From: Eisenbergiella tayi
Lineage (GTDB): Bacteria > Bacillota > Clostridia > Lachnospirales > Lachnospiraceae
DNA: 64,000 nt
Direction: 5' to 3'
NCBI RefSeq assembly: GCF_001881565.1
Contig: NZ_MPDJ01000004.1
Coordinates: 227,126-291,125, forward strand
Shown here: positions 60,369 to 64,000 of the stretch, in pieces
How the letters are laid out: each line of letters begins with the position of its first letter
How positions within the stretch are numbered: position 1 is the stretch's first letter
The notes under the pieces: generated by a model
The model's database searches: none
What the model saw: the letters and a program-made list of their open reading frames with translations, nothing else
Told to the model about the DNA's origin: nothing
Program-made: the position numbers and the translations under genes

Positions 60369-61100
60369 TCACATCTCACGTGCCTTCTTAACGGCATCTT
60401 CCAGCGTCATACCCGTAAATGCCTGCGCGGGCAGGAGCCGTCCGCTCTTGCCGTCATCCAGAAATGCGCCGACAACAATGCCCGGAACACAGCTCTCCAC
60501 AGCTCCCGGTGCATTCGGCCCACCCAAATCAGTGCGCAGCCAGCCCGGATCCGTCAGATTCATCATTACATCCGCCTCGGGCAGCGCCGACGCGAGATCC
60601 GTCGTAAACTTATCGAGCGCCGCTTTGCTTGCCGAATAGCCTGCCTGCTGGGGTTCATTCCTGATACCGCTGGTGGTATTGATCACCCGTCCGAAACCGC
60701 GTTCGATCATTTTAGGAATCAGCCGGTAACAGATAATAGCCGGAGCAATTGTATTGATCATAAAGCTCTGGGTAAAATCTTCAACCGGTGTCTCCCAGTA
60801 ATTGTCACGATATGCAATTTGTACTCCCGCATCATTAAATACGATATCAACCGGAGTCCCCTTTTCTTCCATTTCGTCCAGCATACGGTTTACAGCCGCG
60901 GGATCAGACAGCTCCGCCTCTACAGCATAAGCCTCTACCCCCATTGCCGTTACTTCTGCAAGAATCTTCTCGGTATGCGCAAGAGAACGGCTGTGCAGTA
61001 TCAAATTACATCCTTCCTTTGCCATAAACAAGGCTATCTGACGGCCAACCCCTCTGCTTGACCCGGTAACCAACGCCCATTTGCCTTTAACATTTACCAT
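60369..61100 (-). CDS. Short-chain dehydrogenase/reductase
   Basis: This encodes 243 residues: ALVTGSSRGVGRQIALFMA (cofactor motif TGxxxGxG, about 10-28), FNDAGVQIA (NAG-like), the catalytic Ser/Tyr/Lys in NTTSGIRN and GYSASKAALDKF, and DPGWLRTDLGG. It oxidises or reduces a carbonyl/hydroxyl with NAD(P). GGAGG lies eight bases before the ATG at 61100. It has no pathway neighbour, so the substrate is unknown. Confidence 0.93.
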   Translation of the reverse strand: MVNVKGKWALVTGSSRGVGRQIALFMAKEGCNLILHSRSLAHTEKILAEVTAMGVEAYAVEAELSDPAAVNRMLDEMEEKGTPVDIVFNDAGVQIAYRDNYWETPVEDFTQSFMINTIAPAIICYRLIPKMIERGFGRVINTTSGIRNEPQQAGYSASKAALDKFTTDLASALPEADVMMNLTDPGWLRTDLGGPNAPGAVESCVPGIVVGAFLDDGKSGRLLPAQAFTGMTLEDAVKKAREM

Positions 61101-61204
61101 TTTTTGTTCCTCCCTTTTCTATTCTGTGAATGAGTTCCCGGTACACGGTTCACTGTATGTCAAAATCCATTCCGCTATTGGGAACGGCCGTATCTGTCAG
61201 ATTT

Positions 61205-62293
61205 TTATATATCCGCTTTCATATAAGTATCAAAGAACTTCTCCCAAAAATAAGTAACCCTTTTATTTTTTATGCTTATGATTAGCAATGCCGCAGCGAA
61301 GCCCAGTACCACTAACTGTAAAAATATGATAATCCACGCATTATCAATCATACCGATTATATTTACGGCCACATTAAGCCAGAAAGCAATAAACAGGTTA
61401 TGCATAATAATCCCTGACAGCCGCGGAACATTTCCCTTTCCGTCTCTTAACGCCAGTTTTAATATCGTCATGCCAAAAGTCCGCTTCTTCTTTGATATGC
61501 AGGGAATCAGAATAAAAATAATCACCACTGAAATGAGATATAAAACAATATCAATTGTATTTTCTTTCTTCCCTGCCGCTAGGAGAACAACAACTCTCAG
61601 CAATTCATACACGATATTTACAAATATGGAATCGATGAGCAGAGAAACCAACCGCCTTAACAAGCTGGCATATTCTGTCTTTAAGGATTTATCTTTCATC
61701 GGATCCGGAAGCAGCTTGTCAAACAGCCCTGCGGCATAAAATCCAATAACGGTACCCAGCGTATTGACGATAAGATCATCCACGTCAGGATACCTGAAAG
61801 CATGGGGATAAATCCACCATACCCCGGTATATTGTGTCGCTTCATAAAAAAAGCTGAGTAAAAAGCCTAAAACCGCTGTTTGAAACAGGCCTTTATTAAA
61901 ATATTTTCTTAAATAAACTCCGAATGGCAGTGTCAGAAGCACATTGAAAGCAACCGTATAAAAACTCGGACTGCAGAAGGCTCTGAACCATGTACCCATC
62001 TCATTCCAGATAAATCCGGATTCATTCAGGAAGGTCTTAACAAACAGAAACGGATGATAATTTGCCCTGATAGGAGCCATATTTTTTACGGCCTCGATTG
62101 ACGGTAAGGGTAACAGCGTCATAAAAAATGCGGTTATCATATATACTGCAAAAGATGCCAGCACAATATTTTTCCGTACAAGAAAAGTACCATTTTTTCG
62201 ATATTGGTAAATCAGGACCGGAATAAATGCCAGGTAGATTATCATCAAAGAAACCGTAATTCCATTTGCAATCGGATTGATATAAACACTCAT
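61205..62293 (-). CDS. VanZ-RDD fusion membrane protein
   Basis: This encodes 362 residues with about eight to nine helices. Residues 1-200 match VanZ-like proteins (TLLPLPS, NVLLTLPFGVYLRKYF, SFFYEATQYTG and YPDVDDLIVNTLGTVIGF). From about 205 an RDD-type domain follows (LLRRLVSLLIDSIFVNIVYELL, RTFGMTILKLALRDGKG). VanZ is linked with teicoplanin tolerance, though most homologues are housekeeping envelope proteins; the RDD part is of unknown function. AGG lies eight bases before the ATG. Confidence 0.85.
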   Translation of the reverse strand: MSVYINPIANGITVSLMIIYLAFIPVLIYQYRKNGTFLVRKNIVLASFAVYMITAFFMTLLPLPSIEAVKNMAPIRANYHPFLFVKTFLNESGFIWNEMGTWFRAFCSPSFYTVAFNVLLTLPFGVYLRKYFNKGLFQTAVLGFLLSFFYEATQYTGVWWIYPHAFRYPDVDDLIVNTLGTVIGFYAAGLFDKLLPDPMKDKSLKTEYASLLRRLVSLLIDSIFVNIVYELLRVVVLLAAGKKENTIDIVLYLISVVIIFILIPCISKKKRTFGMTILKLALRDGKGNVPRLSGIIMHNLFIAFWLNVAVNIIGMIDNAWIIIFLQLVVLGFAAALLIISIKNKRVTYFWEKFFDTYMKADI

Positions 62294-62460
62294 TATCTTT
62301 ACCTGCCTCTATAAAAAATTATCTTCCTATATATCGGCATGAGGTCGATTAAAATAATGTTGATTTCTTCCTTTTTCTTTTTTTAATATAAAACCATCTC
62401 TGAATCTTGTCAATCTTTTGTTTCAGAAGCTATCAAAAAACAGAACACCGAACCGTAGCT

Positions 62461-63777
62461 TCAGGCCCCTGAGTCAGCTTTCCTGATAAAAAACAGGCCC
62501 AAAAACAATGTCAGTACTTCCGTTAACGGAGCCACCAGCCATACCCCCGTCATCCCAAGAAACGGCGGCAGGATAAAAATAAAGATCAATAACAGCACCA
62601 GGCCCCGTGATGAAGATATTACGGCCGATTCCATGGCCCTGCCAATCGAAGTGAAATAAAAGGAATTAATCACATTTATTCCTGAAAATAAAAAGGAGAA
62701 TGCATAAATTCCCGCTCCCGAACGTACCATCTGCACAACCGTATCATTTTTCACAAACAGACTGCCATACCATTCGGAACCGCCCAATACAGACAGCATA
62801 ACCGCCGCTCCTGCCGCCAGCACCATTATATTGGTTATCCTCCGCAATTCTTTTGTGAGTCCCCGTTCCCCTGCTCCATAAGTAAAGCTGATAAGAGAAC
62901 TTGCTCCCTGCCCGAAACCGATAGTCACCATACTGAATATAAAAGCAATATACCCTACGATAGTGAAGGCGGTCACACCCTCTATTCCAATATTTCTTAA
63001 AATCACAAAGTTATATGCAAACATTGAAATACTCAATGATATTTCACCTATAAATTCAGAACTGCCGTTTAATAAGGTATCCTTACATACCATACGTGAA
63101 AATTCAAACCGTCCGAGCTTATAAACACTCGATTTTTTAAGAAAGAAATAAAGAATGCACACCAGAGTGACAGCACCTGCCAATAACGAAGCCAGCGCAA
63201 TCCCTTTTACTCCCCATCCGAACCAGCGTACAAATAAATAATCAAGGAAGATATTGAGCAGCACATTTAAAATATTGACCTGCATAAAATATTGAGGCTT
63301 TCCTTCTCCGCGGATGAACATCCCATAGGATGAATTAATTACCATAACAGGAAGCTGTACCAGCATAATGCCATAATAATCCTTAAAAAATACTGCCACA
63401 TCTCCGTCCGCATGCAGCACCCGCAGCATGGGGTTAAGACAGAACCATACAACAATACTGAGCAGTACCGTTAACAGGATTACCGTAAACATCGTCTGAT
63501 TGAACACACTGCTGCAGGTACGGTTATCACCGCTCCCCAATGCCATTCCGGCAATTACCACTCCTCCCACCGAAATCATAAGTCCCAATGCCAGATATAA
63601 ATACACGATCGGCAGCCCCAGATTCACTGCCGCAAGCCCTTCTTTTCCCACATAGTTTCCGATAAAAAATCCATCAACTATTGTAATCAGCGATGTCAGC
63701 ACCATTGCAATAATTGATGGAATTGAAAACTGCAGAATTGTTTTTACTTTGTTCCTTTGGATGTTTTCCAGGTTCAT
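62461..63777 (-). CDS. MATE-family efflux transporter
   Basis: This encodes 438 residues with 12 helices. The N-terminal IQRNKVKTILQFSIPSIIAMVLTSLITIVDGFFIGNYVGKEGLAAVNLGLPI and the pseudo-repeat after about residue 230 (NGSSEFIGEISLSISMFAYNFVILRNIGIEGVTAFTIVGY) are typical of Na+- or H+-driven MATE pumps of the DinF/MepA type. GGAGG lies before the ATG at 63777, partly inside an inverted repeat. The upstream GyrI-type protein may belong to its regulator. Confidence 0.94.
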   Translation of the reverse strand: MNLENIQRNKVKTILQFSIPSIIAMVLTSLITIVDGFFIGNYVGKEGLAAVNLGLPIVYLYLALGLMISVGGVVIAGMALGSGDNRTCSSVFNQTMFTVILLTVLLSIVVWFCLNPMLRVLHADGDVAVFFKDYYGIMLVQLPVMVINSSYGMFIRGEGKPQYFMQVNILNVLLNIFLDYLFVRWFGWGVKGIALASLLAGAVTLVCILYFFLKKSSVYKLGRFEFSRMVCKDTLLNGSSEFIGEISLSISMFAYNFVILRNIGIEGVTAFTIVGYIAFIFSMVTIGFGQGASSLISFTYGAGERGLTKELRRITNIMVLAAGAAVMLSVLGGSEWYGSLFVKNDTVVQMVRSGAGIYAFSFLFSGINVINSFYFTSIGRAMESAVISSSRGLVLLLIFIFILPPFLGMTGVWLVAPLTEVLTLFLGLFFIRKADSGA

Positions 63778-63786
63778 TTTGTTTTC

Positions 63787-63823
63787 CTCCGTTTATTCTT
63801 TGTTTTTCTATAGAATAACGGAG
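63787..63823. promoter_or_regulatory. Inverted repeat over the MATE ribosome site
   Basis: CTCCGTTTATTC (63787-63798) and GAATAACGGAG (63813-63823) are inverted repeats with one bulge and a 14-base spacer. In the MATE mRNA the 3' arm ends in the Shine-Dalgarno region. It may be a protein-binding dyad for the neighbouring regulator or an RNA fold limiting translation. Confidence 0.45.
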
Positions 63824-63853
63824 ATCATTTTTCAAAACTTCTGATTCTGTGCT

Positions 63854-64000
63854 CTATTTGACCGGGATGCAGATATCTATATCCATATGCATGGAACCGC
63901 AGTCCGTTTTTTTATAGATTTCAAAGCCATAGCTGTCGTCAATCTTATATTTGCTCTGAGGAAGCCAGACACTGAAAAGATTCTGGTAGGCGCTGTATAT
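63854..64000 (-). CDS. C-terminal end of a GyrI-like effector-binding protein (AraC regulator type), 5' end outside window
   Basis: Only the last 48 residues are present: IYSAYQNLFSVWLPQSKYKI, then DDSYGFEIYKKTD and MDIDICIPVK. This is the typical C-terminal strand-helix pattern (WLP.S.Y...fE.Y, MDI.IPV) of the GyrI-like domain found at the end of many AraC or MerR-type regulators. The frame reaches the window edge. Its position 77 bp upstream of the MATE gene suggests drug-responsive control. Confidence 0.8.
   Translation of the reverse strand: MYSAYQNLFSVWLPQSKYKIDDSYGFEIYKKTDCGSMHMDIDICIPVK

Noticed and set aside
1..64000. tRNA, rRNA, CRISPR arrays, insertion sequences, prophage
   Set aside because: No cloverleaf, ribosomal, spacer-repeat, transposase or phage structural sequence was recognised.

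Overview
The window looks like a chromosomal segment from an anaerobic gut-type member of the Bacillota, most likely a Lachnospiraceae-like Clostridia. The evidence is strong AGGAGG ribosome sites, an [FeFe]-hydrogenase, a YesM/YesN-type sugar-uptake operon, clostridial families (DUF4317, DUF1062, CD3324, a CspC-like subtilase) and a fluoride riboswitch. I cannot name the genus. Almost every gene lies on the minus strand. Exceptions are 2804-3758, 28837-30704 and 53351-54236. No rRNA, tRNA, CRISPR, insertion sequence or prophage was recognised.

Layout: (1) 1-1016, 5' part of a sugar-binding lipoprotein gene with a 12-G tract and an operator inside its promoter. (2) 1277-4331, small lipoproteins, a short DUF4317 protein, a membrane protein/XRE pair and an AT-rich HAD-like gene. 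(3) 4444-10516, a rluF-ligA-metAA transcription unit, a Cu/Zn superoxide dismutase and a DEAD-box helicase whose leader contains a terminator. (4) 10571-14301, a two-gene [FeFe]-hydrogenase module behind a Rex-like site. (5) 14557-16981, BlaR1/BlaI-type genes with a 49-bp inverted-repeat operator. (6) 16995-24497, a six-gene operon: sugar-binding protein, two permeases, histidine kinase, ADP-ribosylglycohydrolase-family enzyme and response regulator. (7) 24805-27793, a lipoprotein, then DUF1062 and CD3324 genes that each follow the same kind of leader (8-codon ORF plus hairpin). (8) 27832-30777, an AraC regulator divergent from ThuA and Gfo/Idh/MocA genes. (9) 30806-33642, an ABC exporter with two small membrane proteins. 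(10) 33734-35050, a cation/proton antiporter under a fluoride riboswitch. (11) 35145-36639, a MarR operon with two flavin-binding-type proteins. (12) 36695-39954, an ABC-F ATPase with an array of 17-bp repeats upstream, an overlooked 49-codon gene and a degenerate NERD protein. (13) 39979-45609, the Lhr helicase and a DUF389 membrane protein. (14) 45813-53040, a five-gene redox/sulfur-type operon: Na+/solute symporter, AprA/fumarate-reductase-like flavoprotein, AprB-like ferredoxin, Crp/Fnr regulator and a CoA-disulfide-reductase/rhodanese/TusA/DsrE fusion. (15) 53351-64000, a frameshifted secreted peptide, Dus, GNAT, a PD-(D/E)XK protein, GyrI-like proteins, a pseudo-subtilase, an SDR, a VanZ-RDD protein and a MATE pump.

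The strongest candidates for undescribed biology are the duplicated leader-ORF/hairpin element at 26987-27689 and the symporter/flavoprotein/ferredoxin/sulfur-carrier operon at 45813-52906. Next come the leader terminator of the helicase gene (10435-10463) and the repeat array before the ABC-F gene (38821-38888). All functional calls are by eye from translated motifs; no database search was run.
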